Shown here piece by piece: positions 1-10,613 of a stretch of 64,000 nt of DNA. Under the pieces are notes generated by a model. That model was not told the DNA's origin. It searched no databases and worked only from the letters and a program-made list of their open reading frames with translations. The stretch comes from Lycorma delicatula (taxonomy: Eukaryota > Arthropoda > Insecta > Hemiptera > Fulgoridae). Made by a program: the position numbers and the translations under genes. How positions within the stretch are numbered: the first letter of the stretch is position 1; the number at the start of each line of letters is the position of its first letter. The stretch lies in the NCBI RefSeq assembly GCF_047948215.1, contig NC_134467.1, positions 40,091,020-40,155,019 on the forward strand, given 5' to 3'.

Positions 1-985
1 AGATTGTAAATTGACTCTAGTTGGGGATGAATTGCTGGAACTATCACAATTCACTAATCCGACTGTTGTACTATTTACATTACCAAAACTATTTTAAATC
101 GAACTACAGCGTATTTGTTATAATTTAAAAAAAACAAAAAGGTGTTTTTGTAAAATCGCAAAAATATGCTGTTGTAAGCATAAGATTATTTTTAAAATAC
201 TTTTAAAATTTGTTAAGTATTTTTTGAATCACTCTGTATTTTAGCAAATATTTTTGGTTTTACAGCTAGCGTATATTCATTGAAATTTCTTGGAAACAAA
301 AATTATGTCTTCATATTCCTCATTTGAAAAGAGAAAATTTTTCTAATTTTTTTTTAAATTATGACACTCGCGCATTTCGATTTGCTTCAATCTTGAAAGC
401 ACGCACGCATACTTAAGTGCAATTATCATGGATTACTTTTTAATTACTTTTACTTCGTAATTCAACTATTTTTGAATGATTCTATTTGCTTTAAATAAGC
501 CTTATTTAAACTAGCCTCATCGAAACTAATTTAATTAGTTTCCATTTCGTAATAAAATACAGAACTTACTGGCTATTTTGTTTTTAATCAAAATTAAATT
601 TATGAAATTAAATCATATTTGTTTAAATTAAACAATAAATTCAAAGTAAAGGTTTTAATTGTTACTCCGATGATGAAAAATATTTTTCAATTTTATTGAA
701 TTAGTAAAATAAATTATAAATAAAAGGAAAAAATAAATAAATTTAAAAAAAAAAAAATAAATTATATTTAATATGAAAAAATAAAAATGTCTCAGCTTCA
801 TAGATGCACATCGGACATTGATATGTGTCTTATTGATTAAGGTCTGAAGTACAAATTACACAAATTTAAATTTATATATTCGATAATATTTTTTATTTGA
901 TCAAATTATGCACATATATACATTATCATATACATATTTTACACTTTACAAGCAATAATTCGTCACCTAGATTACAATTCATTAC
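1..985. other. AT-rich stretch without recognisable gene
   Basis: The stretch is AT-rich with many A and T runs. No frame longer than about 50 codons was seen on either strand, and no element listed elsewhere matches it. Confidence 0.6.
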
Positions 986-991
986 ATCACA

Positions 992-1294
992 TTGATAGAG
1001 TTAGTAAAGGGCGCAGTCGTAGATAAAAAGACGGTGCCGTACTTAAGTACGAAACATACGCTTTCGTTTCGAGTAGGTCGATATATCGAGAAAATACTGC
1101 GTCGATACTACGTTAATATCGTAAAAGTACGCAATCGAAGAAATTCGTCAAACCTTTCGTCGTCCGTAACATTTGCTCTGGATGGTGTACCTCGAAGAAA
1201 CTGCTGGAACTCCTCGCTGCTGTGTAGAACATTATCTCGCTTACGTTTGCGGGACTCCCGCCATCAACTCAGCTTTCGATTTAGTTTAGATTAA
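992..1294. other. CpG-rich patch with overlapping orphan frames
   Basis: About 300 bases here are far richer in CpG than the AT-rich DNA on both sides. The plus strand is open for 100 codons, but the frame begins with ATT, not ATG. On the minus strand, from 1263 down to 1108, a frame reads as a basic, charged peptide (RESRKRKRDN near its start, then DDERFDEFLRLR). That composition looks more protein-like than the plus frame. I do not recognise a family. It could be an exon, a decayed transposon gene, or chance. Confidence 0.25.
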
Positions 1295-1299
1295 ACTAT

Positions 1300-1840
1300 C
1301 CTATAATTAAAACAGAAAAGTTTTGAGTCGCAGAAGAAAAGATAAGCGATAAAAAATTATATTTGATTTGATTCTATTAAATTTAACAAAGTTAAATAAC
1401 TGTTATTTAATAACAGTTATATATTTGAGTTTGACGCATACTTACTTTGGCGGCTTTAAAAGAACGATTGAAACAGAAATTTTAAGTCGCGGAATAAAAC
1501 ATAAGCGATAAAAGTATTTTTGATTTGATTTTATGTACTTTATAAAGTTAATTGATATTTGTAATTTAGTTTATTTAATAATCATTATTTATTCAAGTTT
1601 TACATATACTTACACTGGCGGCGCTATTCTAACATATTTTTGTAAAAGAACAATTAAAACAAATTTTGAGTTGCAGAAAAAAAAGATAAGCGATAAAAGT
1701 ATTATTGATTTGATTTGACTCTGTTTGTATAATAAAGTTTAACTTTAATTGATATTTTTAATTAACATTATTTGATAATCGTTATTTATTCAAGTTTTAC
1801 ACATACTTACACATTGGTGGCGCTATACCAACCTAATTGT
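1300..1840. repeat. Three-unit tandem array, units of about 160-185 bp
   Basis: Three diverged copies lie head to tail. The shared mark TTTTGAGTCGCAGAAGAAAA or a variant begins at about 1321, 1480 and 1664. It is followed by AAGCGATAAAA, a TTTGATTTGATT block, an AT-rich stretch, and a closing CATACTTAC plus GGCGGCGCTAT-like block. The copies differ by small indels. No long frame spans the array. Confidence 0.8.
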
Positions 1841-1864
1841 TTTATACGAAATAAAGAGAGATTG

Positions 1865-1893
1865 CGCGCTGCGCATATCTACAGCGCAGCGCG
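1865..1893. repeat. GC-only hairpin
   Basis: A perfect 10-bp stem, CGCGCTGCGC at 1865-1874 with GCGCAGCGCG at 1884-1893, encloses a 9-nt AT-rich loop. It sits about 25 bases after the three-unit array. Its role is unknown. Confidence 0.7.
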
Positions 1894-2160
1894 TGCTGAG
1901 TGCCGCCCACTTCTACTTTCACTATGCACACCACTATACCAAGCCTCATGATGAGTCATGGTAACGCCCGGTGTAACACACAAATTTTTTCTAAAACCCC
2001 AGGAATAAGACATATATCTATGTCAAAAAATAGAGTAAAAAGCTAGCTTTTGGTGGTTGAGCAGATAATTTTTATCCTGAAGTTTCAGTAAAATTAGCGA
2101 TGAAATCTTTACCGATCGAAATCATATAGGCTGAGAATCATCATCCTGAAGGCTGCCGGT

Positions 2161-2197
2161 AGAAATCAGATAAGTTGACCTAACTTATCTGATTTCT
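2161..2197. repeat. Perfect 16-bp stem-loop
   Basis: AGAAATCAGATAAGTT at 2161-2176 is exactly complementary to 2182-2197, with loop GACCT. It lies just upstream of the R1-like relic and may be part of that element's remains. Confidence 0.75.
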
Positions 2198-2269
2198 TGG
2201 TGGCTATTTATTTCCAATCCTTGGTGGCTATCTTCACAGTCTGACAAATACAGAGCTAGTCAAAGAAAG

Positions 2270-2580
2270 TTTTGTTCCTGGCAACCTCTGGGGTTTATGT
2301 ACACTAAAGGTCCTGACGTGTTGGTGCGTTATAGTGTTACGCAATTCCTGGCGGGGCATGGTTGTTACAGGTCGTATCTTTTAAGGTTCGCTCTTGGACA
2401 TTTTAAGAGACCGCTATACGGGCTACGAAGAGAAGAAAACTTCGTACCATGTGCTCTTCCGTTGTACGAGGTTCTAGGATGAACTGAGGTGCATGCTGGA
2501 TGCCCTAGGTCGGGTGGACATATGTTCAGACCTGAGGATTTTTCAGCTTTAGGATGTGAAGCGGTGGACTATTATTGTAA
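2270..2580 (+). pseudogene. R1-like LINE ORF2 C-terminal relic
   Basis: The frame beginning near 2297 contains VTQFLAGHGCYRSYLLRF. This matches the conserved QFLTGHG-C-SYL-RF region that precedes the C-terminal cysteine/histidine motif of R1-type retrotransposon ORF2. The following Cys/His region is spread over different frames, with fragments such as HVLFRC recoverable only by shifting. It is therefore a decayed 3-prime end of an R1-clade LINE. No RT motifs survive here. The clade call rests on this one block. Confidence 0.55.
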
Positions 2581-2822
2581 ATTATAATAGAAAAGTTTTA
2601 GAAGAACACAAAAAAAATCGTATAAGACCAAGTATTGGCGCGGCCTGCAAGGGAATGAGGCGTCGGAGGGTGCCGGGTCGGACAGGTCTGCGGCTGAGTG
2701 CCTTGGGGGCCCCTCACGAGCATGTGTGAGGTCGCTTTGATGCGGTGACACTACGCTCCCGGTGCCTGAGGGCGTTGATCATGTCTTTTTAGTGATTATG
2801 GCTGACGGTCGTGGTAAGTAAT

Positions 2823-2824
<2 letters not shown>
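2581..2824. other. GC-rich segment after the R1-like relic
   Basis: This segment is GC-rich compared with its surroundings and has no open frame of interest. It may be the 3-prime untranslated part of the preceding LINE relic, ending at the GT repeat. Confidence 0.35.
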
Positions 2825-2918
<94 letters not shown>

Positions 2919-2931
2919 GTGTGTGTGTGTT
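2825..2931. repeat. (GT)n microsatellite
   Basis: About 53 GT dinucleotides occur in a row, with a single interruption (GTGC) at 2911-2914. Confidence 0.98.
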
Positions 2932-2934
2932 AAA

Positions 2935-4160
2935 TGGTGGGTGTGTGTATTCTGCGTGAGATTGTGGAAATTTAATTAACTGTTTAGTGTGTAATACGTC
3001 TTAGTACCTGTCAGATGTTTTATTTTTCTGATGTTTTCCTCCTTTAGATATTGTGGTGTGAAGTGTATGCGTGTAGTGGTTTGGTATGGATAATGTTTGC
3101 TTGCGGAGAACGAATGTGTGTGTGGGTGCTTACCCCCCCTCATGAAGAAATGCTTTATTAGGAGTTTTCAAGGAGGTGGGGCCGCCAGGGGTGGAGGTTT
3201 AGTGCAGGAATACATACGAATTTTCTGTAACAGCTTGTTGAACCTATTAGCGAGTCTGACACTGCTTCGGCGTCCGTAAAAAGGGTTCCTTCACCTCACA
3301 TACAAAGAAGTCCTGACGTCATATACAATGTAGCAGAACCAATAATGTAATAATTAATGTACAATGTCGACCCTGAAAAAATAACATGAATTATTTTCTA
3401 ATAAGCGGGTCGGCCTTATAAGTTTTTACAAAAACAATGAAAGAAAGATTTTTTGGTACCTTTAAAAAATTTATTTATCTTATTTATTTACCTTTTATTT
3501 ATCTTTAAAAAATGATTTATTTACCTTTAAAAAATATATATAATTTTATTCAAAAATGGATCTATAAATATAAATTATAGTAACCCAACATAACCTACGT
3601 ACGCTTCGCTCGCTAACATTAAGCGTAGGTTACGTTTGGTTAGATTATATTAATAATTTCTCTCCAAATATCTTTATATACCCACTGATTTGGAAGAAAG
3701 AAAGAAAAAAAAAGGTACTTAACGAAAATTAAGTAAATGATATTCTCGAAGTAAACTGTACTTCGAAACTTAAAATCCATTTTCACCTCCCCCCCCCCAC
3801 TCCACCAATGCGATTAAATGTAATACGGTATTTTTTTTTGTTGAATAATTACGGTTTAAATAGTTTGACAAAATCTAAATAATTTAGATTGTAGTAGAAT
3901 TTTTTGACTTCTTATTTCAACAGTTTTCAGCTCCGTTCAAAGGAATACTAAACTATACAACGAGCAAAGCTTTCTTAACGAATTCCGTTAACACATAATT
4001 TAACATTCGTCTAAATTTTTGCATTATCCACATACAGAGTATTTCTGAAAAGTTTCCAAACTAAATTAAATAAAAAAACAGATTTTAAGATATACGAATT
4101 TACTCACATCAGTCTTCTACATAGAACCCTTCTCTAGTTATACACTCTTCGCAGCGCCAG
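2935..4160. other. No gene seen; contains a small imperfect hairpin
   Basis: This is AT-rich DNA with homopolymer runs. At 3591-3599 and 3624-3632, TAACCTACG and CGTAGGTTA form a stem. Weaker pairing extends about 12 bases further out on both sides, so 3575-3650 may be a tiny fold-back repeat. Confidence 0.5.
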
Positions 4161-4164
4161 TAGA

Positions 4165-4400
4165 GCCAGTCAATTGCCAGGAATGACAAAATCAGCTGAT
4201 TTCGAAGTCGAGAATTTTAAGGTTCAAATCTTAGTTAAGACACTTTTATACGGATTTGAATACTAGTTTGTAGATACCGATTTTCTTTAGCGGTTGTGTT
4301 TCAATTAACTACACATCTCAGGAATGCTCGACCTGAGACTGTGCAAGACTAGACTTCATTTACTTACGGTGGTCTCGGAGGCTAAACAGAAAAAGACAGT
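4165..4400 (+). mobile_element. SINE-A copy (tRNA-derived), diverged
   Basis: This matches the family seen complete at 12209-12494, 15410-15696 and 53405-53693. It shows the AAATCAGCTGATTT block, a GTTCAAATC box-B-like motif near 4227, an ATTTGAATACTAG block, a TCAATTAACTACACATCTCAGG block, and an end reading CGGAGGCTAAACAG. The tRNA-like head is degraded. SINE-A has no protein and would depend on LINE enzymes in trans. Confidence 0.75.
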
Positions 4401-4535
4401 GGTAACCTGCAATACTTTTATTACTATAAGTTAATAAGAGTTATTACTACAGGGGTTAGTTAATTATCTTCTAAGAAATTAATAATTGAGAGAACAGTAT
4501 ATTTTCTCGTTCGGGAAGATGTTACTAAACATTTC

Positions 4536-5705
4536 CTTTTTTTTGTCTTCAGTCATTTGACTGGTTTGATGCAGCTCTCCAAGATTCCCTATCTAGTGCT
4601 AGTCGTTTCATTTCAGTATACCCTCTACATCCTACATCCCTAACAATTTGTTTTACGTATTCCAAACGTGGCCTGCCTACACAATTTTTTCCTTCTACCT
4701 GTCCTGACTATTCCAGGATGTCTTAGTATGTGTCCTATAAGTCGGTCTCTTCTTTTAACTATATTTTTCCAAACGCTTCTTTCTTCATCTATTTGCCGCA
4801 ATACCTCTTCATTTGTCACTTTATCCACCCATCTGATTTTTAACATTCTCCTATAGCACACCGCATTTCAAAAGCTTCTAATTTTTTCTTTTTAGATACT
4901 CCGATCGTCCAAGTTTCACTTCCATATAAAGCGACGCTCCAAACATACTTTCAAAAATCTTTTCATGACATTTAAATTAATTTTTGATGTAAACAAATTA
5001 TATTTCTTACTGAAGGCTCGTTTCGCTTGTGCTATTCGGCATTTTATATCGCTCCTGCTTCGTCTATCTTTAGCAATTCTACTTCCCAAATAACAAAATT
5101 CTTCTACCTCTAATAATCTTTTCTCCTATTTTCACATTCAGTGGTCCATCTTTGTTATTTCTGCTACATTTCATTACTTTTGTTTTCTTGTTTATTTTCA
5201 TGCGATAGTTCTTGCGTAGAACTTCATCTATGCCGTTCATTGTTTCTTCTAAATCCTTTTTATTCTCGGCTAGAATTACTATATCATCAGCAAATCGTAG
5301 CATCTTTATCTTTTCACCTTGTACTTTTACTCCGAATTTAAATTGTTCTTTAACATCATTAACTGCTAGTTCCATGTAAAGATTAAAAAGTAACGGAGAT
5401 AGGGAACATCCTTGTCGGACTCCCATTCTTATTACGGCTTCTTTCTTATGTTCTTCAATTGTTACTGTTGCTGTTTGGTTGCTGTACACGTTAGCAGTTG
5501 TTCTTCTATCTCTGTATTTGAACCCTAACTTTTTTAAAATGTTTATTCCAGTCTACGTTATCGAATGCCTTTTCTAGGTCTATAAACGCCAAGTATGTCG
5601 GTTTGTTTTTCTTTAATCTTCCGTTTACTATTAATCTGAGGCCTAAAATTGCTTCCCTTGTCCCTATATTTTTCCTGAAACCAAATTGGTTTTCTAACAC
5701 TTCTG
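4536..5705 (-). pseudogene. LINE family 1 (endonuclease-RT type), broken RT copy
   Basis: Read on the minus strand this is a 5-prime-truncated, frameshifted copy of the LINE preserved at 46162-47666. Recognisable RT parts are AFIDLEKAF (motif A), GVRQGCSLSPLLFN (motif B) and RFADDIVILAE (motif C). The family C-terminal tail RRDRLIGHILRHPGI follows, and a poly-A (poly-T here) lies at 4536-4545. At least two frame breaks separate the pieces near 5500 and 5080. The 5-prime edge runs into unrelated sequence near 5705. The RTE-like clade is my inference from the tail. Confidence 0.85.
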
Positions 5706-6370
5706 GATTTTATTTTCCACAGAATCTGGATTTTATTTATAAATAATCTTATGTTTTGCAATGCTGTTTTTATCAAGGTTATATTTGTAAGGTTTCCCTT
5801 AATCCATCACTTTAAGTAATAGAAAATAATATTGCCTATTAATTGAGAAGATCTGGAATTTCAAATTAATTTAATTCTAAAAATTATAAATATTAATATG
5901 CGAGTACAAAATATATATATAAATATAATTTTAATTTTTGTTCAACAATGCTTTAAGATGGTAAATTTGATCAATTTAATTTTTATTATTATTTTATTAA
6001 AAAATTTTATTATTTTATACTGATGTAAAAATATTAAATCTAATCTAGAATGATTCTAATAATTAAATTTAAATTTTTTAGATATAAAAAAGTAAAATTA
6101 GAAATATATCGTAAACCTTTTTCTAATAATATAATAATTAACTATAATTCATTTCATTCATTGTCCCAAAAGATGGCTGTTTTTAATGTACTATTATTAT
6201 CATATAGAGCCATAAGTTGATTTAAATAATTATAAAATTTCTATAAACAATTAAAAATAATTAAAAATATTGCCCTTAAAAATAATACTATAAATAAATT
6301 ATATAATAGAATAAATAATAAAATAATTCAAAATTATTACCAGATAAAATGAGAAAAAATCCCTTTCGGC
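5706..6370. other. AT-rich stretch, no gene
   Basis: No frame or recognisable repeat was seen. A short open stretch around 5706-5776 on the minus strand reads as a LINE-like fragment, but it is too short to assign. Confidence 0.5.
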
Positions 6371-6379
6371 ACGCCGGAA

Positions 6380-7130
6380 AACGGAGGTAAATTTTACCAG
6401 TGTTAAGTAGGGGGATAAAAAAAAATTTCCGCTTTTAAGTTAAGAAAAATTTTAAATCTACCCAATACGACAATGGTTTCATGTGGAAAAAAGTTTCACA
6501 TGTTTAGCATACGACAAGTCCCATCTTATTACAATTCCAACAACATTTTGTTCATCCCTTGCCAGGATGACCAGGGTTGGTCATTATCAAAAATTGTTTT
6601 AGGTAATGTTTAGAGGAGTAACGACGACTTTTAAACAGATTCGATACTGTGTCTATTAAGGAAGGTATGATTTTTTTGCAACCACATTTTTCCAACCCCT
6701 GGGCCATTGGTTGGTAATACAAAAAAAATTACTTACATATGTTTTATGCTCTTATTCGAAGAATATAGGAAGGAATTTTAAACGAATTCCATATTTTACT
6801 TAATAAAATTGTAGCGATATTTTGTGTTTTTGTTTTTATCGGTTTTTTTAATTTTATTTTGGTTATCCCTTGCCGTAAGGGTTAGTCATATGAAAAGTTA
6901 TTTCAGACAAAAGTTTACCTCTTTACAGGATTAACAACCACCATTATAACAGATTCGATTACTGTGCCTATTGAAGGAGATATGATTTCTTTTGTCCTCA
7001 AAACTCAATTTTTTCCACCCTTTGGGCCAGTGGTTGGTGATATAAACTTACATATGTTTTATGCACTTATTCAAAGAATATAGGAAGGAATTTTAAACGA
7101 ATTCGATATTTTACTTAAGAAAGTCATTGT
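6380..7130. repeat. Dispersed repeat M with internal 311-bp direct duplication
   Basis: Two diverged direct units, about 6550-6860 and 6861-7130, each start near ATCCCTTGCC (6554 and 6865). Both run through AACAGATTCGAT-ACTGTG, a GGGCCA-TGGTTGGT block and ATAGGAAGGAATTTTAAACG. A second copy in the opposite orientation is at 42000-42420. It shares the GTTTAGCATACGACAAG-like block and the AACCACTGGC block. There is no protein. Confidence 0.7.
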
Positions 7131-7184
7131 GTTTTTTTGTTTTTTTTTTTCGAAAAAGCACCCCCCCCCATTACCATCTCCGGT

Positions 7185-7410
7185 ACGGAACGCAAGAATA
7201 GCGGGAGTTTCAATATTTCTCCCTACAGATCGCAGAATCTGGACAATGTCCCTTGCTGCTGTATCTTTCTATTATCGGGCGGATTTCATCGGTTATTTAG
7301 TCGCGGATATAGATTTTAAGTTTTATTTATGGACGGATTTGGTAATTTGCGTTCCTATCCGTATGGACCATGGTGTAATTTATTTACTGGTTCTGACCGT
7401 GATAGACTAA
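7185..7410 (+). pseudogene. Unassigned frame shared with 60430-60550
   Basis: The plus frame contains RNARIA and then SLAAVSFYYRADFIGYL. A clearly related sequence lies on the minus strand at 60430-60550 (RNAKIA, SLAVALFFYRAD). Similarity is visible at DNA level in two frames, so this is a dispersed repeat that may once have coded. It resembles pieces seen next to R1/Jockey-like LINEs here, but I cannot place it in a domain family. Confidence 0.4.
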
Positions 7411-7700
7411 GCTTTTAAGCCTAATAGTACCGGCATGATTCCCCTTCGGTACCAGTACCTATGGGCTAGCAGAAGTGCGCCTACCGGAGCTCTAGTTATT
7501 TGGAGGGAGAAATGCGCCCCCGTTCACCGGAGTCTCATATGCTGACGTCTAACTTTTTATATGTTATAAGTTTTAACAAATTTAATTGCAAAAACTGTCA
7601 CTTTCGCGGCCAGGATTTTTGTGCGGTTTCCATTTAGGTTACTCAATATAGAGGCTCCCCTAAGCCTGGTCCTCTTGGGAGATGTCCCGGGGATTGTCAC
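7411..7700. other. GC-richer segment, no gene
   Basis: The segment is moderately GC-rich and includes CCTAAGCCTGGTCCTCTTGG and a GGGAGATGTCCCGGGG block. It may be an untranslated part of the LINE-like relic just upstream. No frame was assigned. Confidence 0.3.
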
Positions 7701-7707
7701 TCTCCCG

Positions 7708-7710
<3 letters not shown>

Positions 7711-7743
<33 letters not shown>
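7711..7743. repeat. (TA)n microsatellite
   Basis: About 16 TA units in a row. Confidence 0.95.
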
Positions 7744-7747
<4 letters not shown>

Positions 7748-7960
7748 TAACCTTTCCCTTATATCCTCTCTCCCTTTTTCTTTCCCCTGTTCCTTTCTCC
7801 CTTTTCCCATTACCATATTCCTTTTCCTCACTCACTTTACCCCATTTTCCTCTTTATTCCCTCTTTCCCTTTCCAGTTTCCATTTCCTTCCCCTTTTTCT
7901 TTTTTACATTTTCTCCGTATTCCGTTTTACCTTTTTTGGTTTTCCCTTTTCCGATTTGTT
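7744..7960 (-). mobile_element. Pyrimidine-rich block, probable Helitron-derived fragment
   Basis: Read on the minus strand this is an A/G-rich stretch of GGGAAAAGG-like words. The same kind of block is found inside the Helitron-like copies at 24060-24190, 30185-30300, 33260-33435 and 41575-41665. No terminus is present, so the link to Helitrons is by composition and word similarity only. Confidence 0.45.
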
Positions 7961-8079
7961 ATGATATTTTATTGTTTTAGAGGGATAATTTGGTTGGTAT
8001 GCTGCCTGTCTGGGTTCAGCTCCATATGTTATTTATATTTCTTATGATATATTTTGGTACAGTCTTGTGTTCTTCTTTT

Positions 8080-8400
8080 TAGCTGTATATCTAGTTAAAC
8101 ACAACTCAAGGAGAACTTTCAGGTTGCTTTTCGTAGTAACCGAAAGTCGCTCAAGATTAGGGAAATTAATTAGACCCTTGCTACCAGCAAGGGTCTGGTA
8201 GTGGTTGCGAATGACAAGGAGACAGTCCGAGTCATCCAGGAGTCTCCGGAGGTGAAAAAGCTTGAGGGCCAGGTCGACCCCAAGCGCAAGCGTAGGCCCC
8301 GGGTCATTGTCTACGACATTGACAGGCTGGTTATCCGATAAGGAGGTTTTGTCTCTCGTGAGGGAACAGAAAACCGTTCTGTTCCCTCTAGTATAATCCA
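8080..8400 (+). pseudogene. R1/Jockey-type LINE ORF1 fragment
   Basis: The plus frame across about 8190-8335 reads SKGLVVVANDKETVRVI and then KRRPRVIVYDIDRLV. The (R)PRVIVYD- block is typical of gag-like ORF1 proteins of R1/Jockey-group LINEs, shortly before the zinc knuckles. A TAA stop follows near 8339 and the frame continues in a shifted register (LVREQNR). The zinc-knuckle end is missing. A 119-codon frame on the other strand is an antisense shadow. Confidence 0.55.
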
Positions 8401-8480
8401 ATTAATTAAAAAACGCTCGCAATAATAACATAAACAAAGAATCAAATGAAACAAGTGCACATGACATTGCCATCAAAGAA

Positions 8481-8708
8481 ATGGAGGAATTAGGACAACG
8501 ACTTAGAGAACTCTCACTCTGCTGCCAGGGATTAAAAACAACCGAAGATGTGCAGAAGAAAATCTTGGGAATAACTGATCACGAAAGCAATGCGAGAGCA
8601 ACAATCACAAATCGTATTCTTTGTTACCTTGTTCCTTATTTGTCAATGGCCGGTGAGGATGATAGTGATAACTTTGAACTAAAAACCCTCGTCCGTCTTG
8701 TTCATTAA
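8481..8708 (+). CDS. Orphan 75-codon frame, unknown
   Basis: The frame starts with ATG at 8481, although it is open from about 8406. It reads as an ordinary soluble, helix-prone protein segment: MEELGQRLRELSLC at the start, ITDHESNARATITNRIL in the middle. A GT-starting donor-like sequence (GGTGAGG) lies in frame near 8651, so it could be an exon. There is no good acceptor in the right frame. I do not recognise the family. It lies between LINE relics, so a transposon origin is equally possible. Confidence 0.3.
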   Translation: MEELGQRLRELSLCCQGLKTTEDVQKKILGITDHESNARATITNRILCYLVPYLSMAGEDDSDNFELKTLVRLVH

Positions 8709-9060
8709 AAGATTTATTGCAAGGAATATATATATATATATAGTCTGGGTTGTAAGGATTGCGATATATGTCGATATGACGAATCGTAAATTTTCTACTT
8801 GTGCAAAAGAACACATTGATAATATTCAAAACAATAAACCCGAAAATTCTAATTTTTTAAACATATTTTAGATAATACAATCAAAATTATTTTAAAACGT
8901 ATTATTTAGAAAAATTCCACATATATAGTAACCAAAAAAATGTAATTAATGAACAGAAATTTTTTACAGATAAATTATTTATACAAGTACTAAATACAAA
9001 CATAAATAAATAATAATCGTAACTAAAATATCCTTTTTTGTAATATGTTTTTCCTTTTAA
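8709..9060. other. AT-rich, no gene
   Basis: Nothing recognisable apart from a short TA run at 8729-8742. Confidence 0.5.
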
Positions 9061-10199
9061 TTGAATTTAAATCCACTACAGTGTCATATTCTATTCCGTA
9101 TACTGTTACAACATGCTAACACAGTCATCTCTAAATACATATTTTTAACTTTTGAAACGGGACAACGGAAGATGAAAGATACGCTTCAGAACACCAGAGG
9201 TGCTAAATACCTGAGCGTACGGTTGGACATGTCAAGAAATTTCACCCGCCATGTTAAGCAATTGAAGGTACTGGTAGACTTAGGGAATATAATGGCAGCA
9301 AAGACGGGGGGGGGGGGCACAAGCGTGTAGGAGAACGGTGATAATATCCGTGGCCACCTCTATAATGCTGTACGCGGTCGTGGTATGATACGATGAGCTG
9401 GGCGTAAAGCGTATTGTAACGAGAATGGCTTCCCTACAGCGCCGTGCAAATGAGGCCTCTTCCTGGCCTGCGAGTGTCGGAGGCCAGAAAGAGGAGAACA
9501 GATGAGATGGATGGGAACGTAAAAAGGAGCCTGAACGAGGAGGTTAATCCCACGTTTGGAGCCATCGGGAAAGGGTTCGGAGAAGTCAATTATATCACCT
9601 TATTCCTCTACTGGCACGGGAACTTTGGTTCCTATTTGTTCCGCTTCAGAAGATCAGCCACACCCTGTATCTATTGTCAAGAGAAGGATACCCCCGGAAC
9701 ACGTAATTTTTTAGTGTAGACGATGGGAAGGAGTCAGAAGACTCCTGGGATTATCATGATTTACCCCTGATAACTTAGTAAATTACATGTTCCGGGGAAG
9801 ACGGCAATGGGCAGAGGTTGCATCACTGCAACGCATTTTGACTAGGAAAGCGAGAGAGGTAGAAACTATGGGGAAGAGACTGTCGGAGAAAATTATATCA
9901 CCCTATTCCTCTAGTGGCACGGGAACTTTGGTTCCTATTTGTTCCGCTTCAGAAGATCAGCCACACCCTGTATCTATTGTCAAGAGAAGGATACCCCCCC
10001 CGAACACGTAATTTTTTAGTGTAGACGATGGGAAGGAGTCCTGGGATTATCATGATTTACCCCTGATAACTTAGTAAATTACATGTTCCGGAGAAGACGG
10101 CAATGGGCAGAGGTTGCATCACTGCAACGCATTTTGACTACGAAAGCGAGAGAGGTAGAAACTATGGGGAAGAGACTGACGGGTAGAACATCTGACTGA
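9061..10199 (+). pseudogene. R1-like LINE ORF2 C-terminal region, with tandem duplication
   Basis: The frame from 9061 contains AKYLSVRLDMSRNFTRHVK, the region after the RT domain in R1-type LINEs. In a shifted frame near 9330-9420 follow SVATSIMLYAVVV and YDELGVKRIV. Next comes the GHGNFGSYLFRFR block with Cys residues of the C-terminal motif (CIYCQEKDTP). The end of the protein is repeated (see the duplication entry) and finishes with TGA at 10197-10199. At least three frameshifts make it non-functional. A G run near 9306 causes one of them. Confidence 0.7.
9590..10180. repeat. 303-bp tandem duplication inside the R1-like relic
   Basis: TATTCCTCTACTGGCACGGG at 9601 recurs with one change at 9904, and similarity continues for about 290 bases. 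Differences include a 9-base TCAGAAGAC-like insertion in unit 1 near 9738 and a longer C run in unit 2. The unit covers the Cys-rich motif and last coding part of the LINE. Confidence 0.9.
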
Positions 10200-10613
10200 A
10201 AGCTAATCATCAAGTCTGTCAGGTACTCTGAGAGAGAATTTTTAAAAATGTAGATTGTAAATAATCCGACTTCGTCCGTATTATTTAATAATTTTGTATA
10301 TTAATTCTCGTTGACATATATTCTTGTATCTTGTAATTTGTCGTATGTTTATTGGATTTACTACTGTTTGTATTGTGTATAAAAATATACTGTCGCATTT
10401 TGGTGAAATGAAGCTCACTCTAATCTAGGAACAGCGACCCCCTAAACTTTTTTATGAAATGTATATGTTGTGCCGTACCTTATTGGGCACTTTCTATCAT
10501 GTTACTTTTGTTATTTTTATGTTTAGTGTAAGATTGGGTAATATATACATCTATGCGTTCTTCGATTTCTTGTTATGAGGATTCTATCTGTTTTGTTTTT
10601 GTCATATACTTTA
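10200..10613. other. Non-coding stretch between LINE relic and mariner-like element
   Basis: AT-rich DNA follows the stop of the R1-like frame and may be its 3-prime untranslated region. No frame or tail was seen. Confidence 0.4.

Noticed and set aside
1300..1840. CRISPR or satellite of a functional centromere
   Set aside because: Only three diverged units with no spacers; too few for a centromere satellite.
5079..5489. Host reverse-transcriptase-like gene (telomerase or domesticated RT)
   Set aside because: The same sequence occurs in five truncated copies with poly-A tails, and one copy carries a target-site duplication, so it is a LINE.
8042..8401. A 119-codon minus-strand frame
   Set aside because: The plus strand carries the LINE ORF1 block PRVIVYDID, so the minus frame is its shadow.
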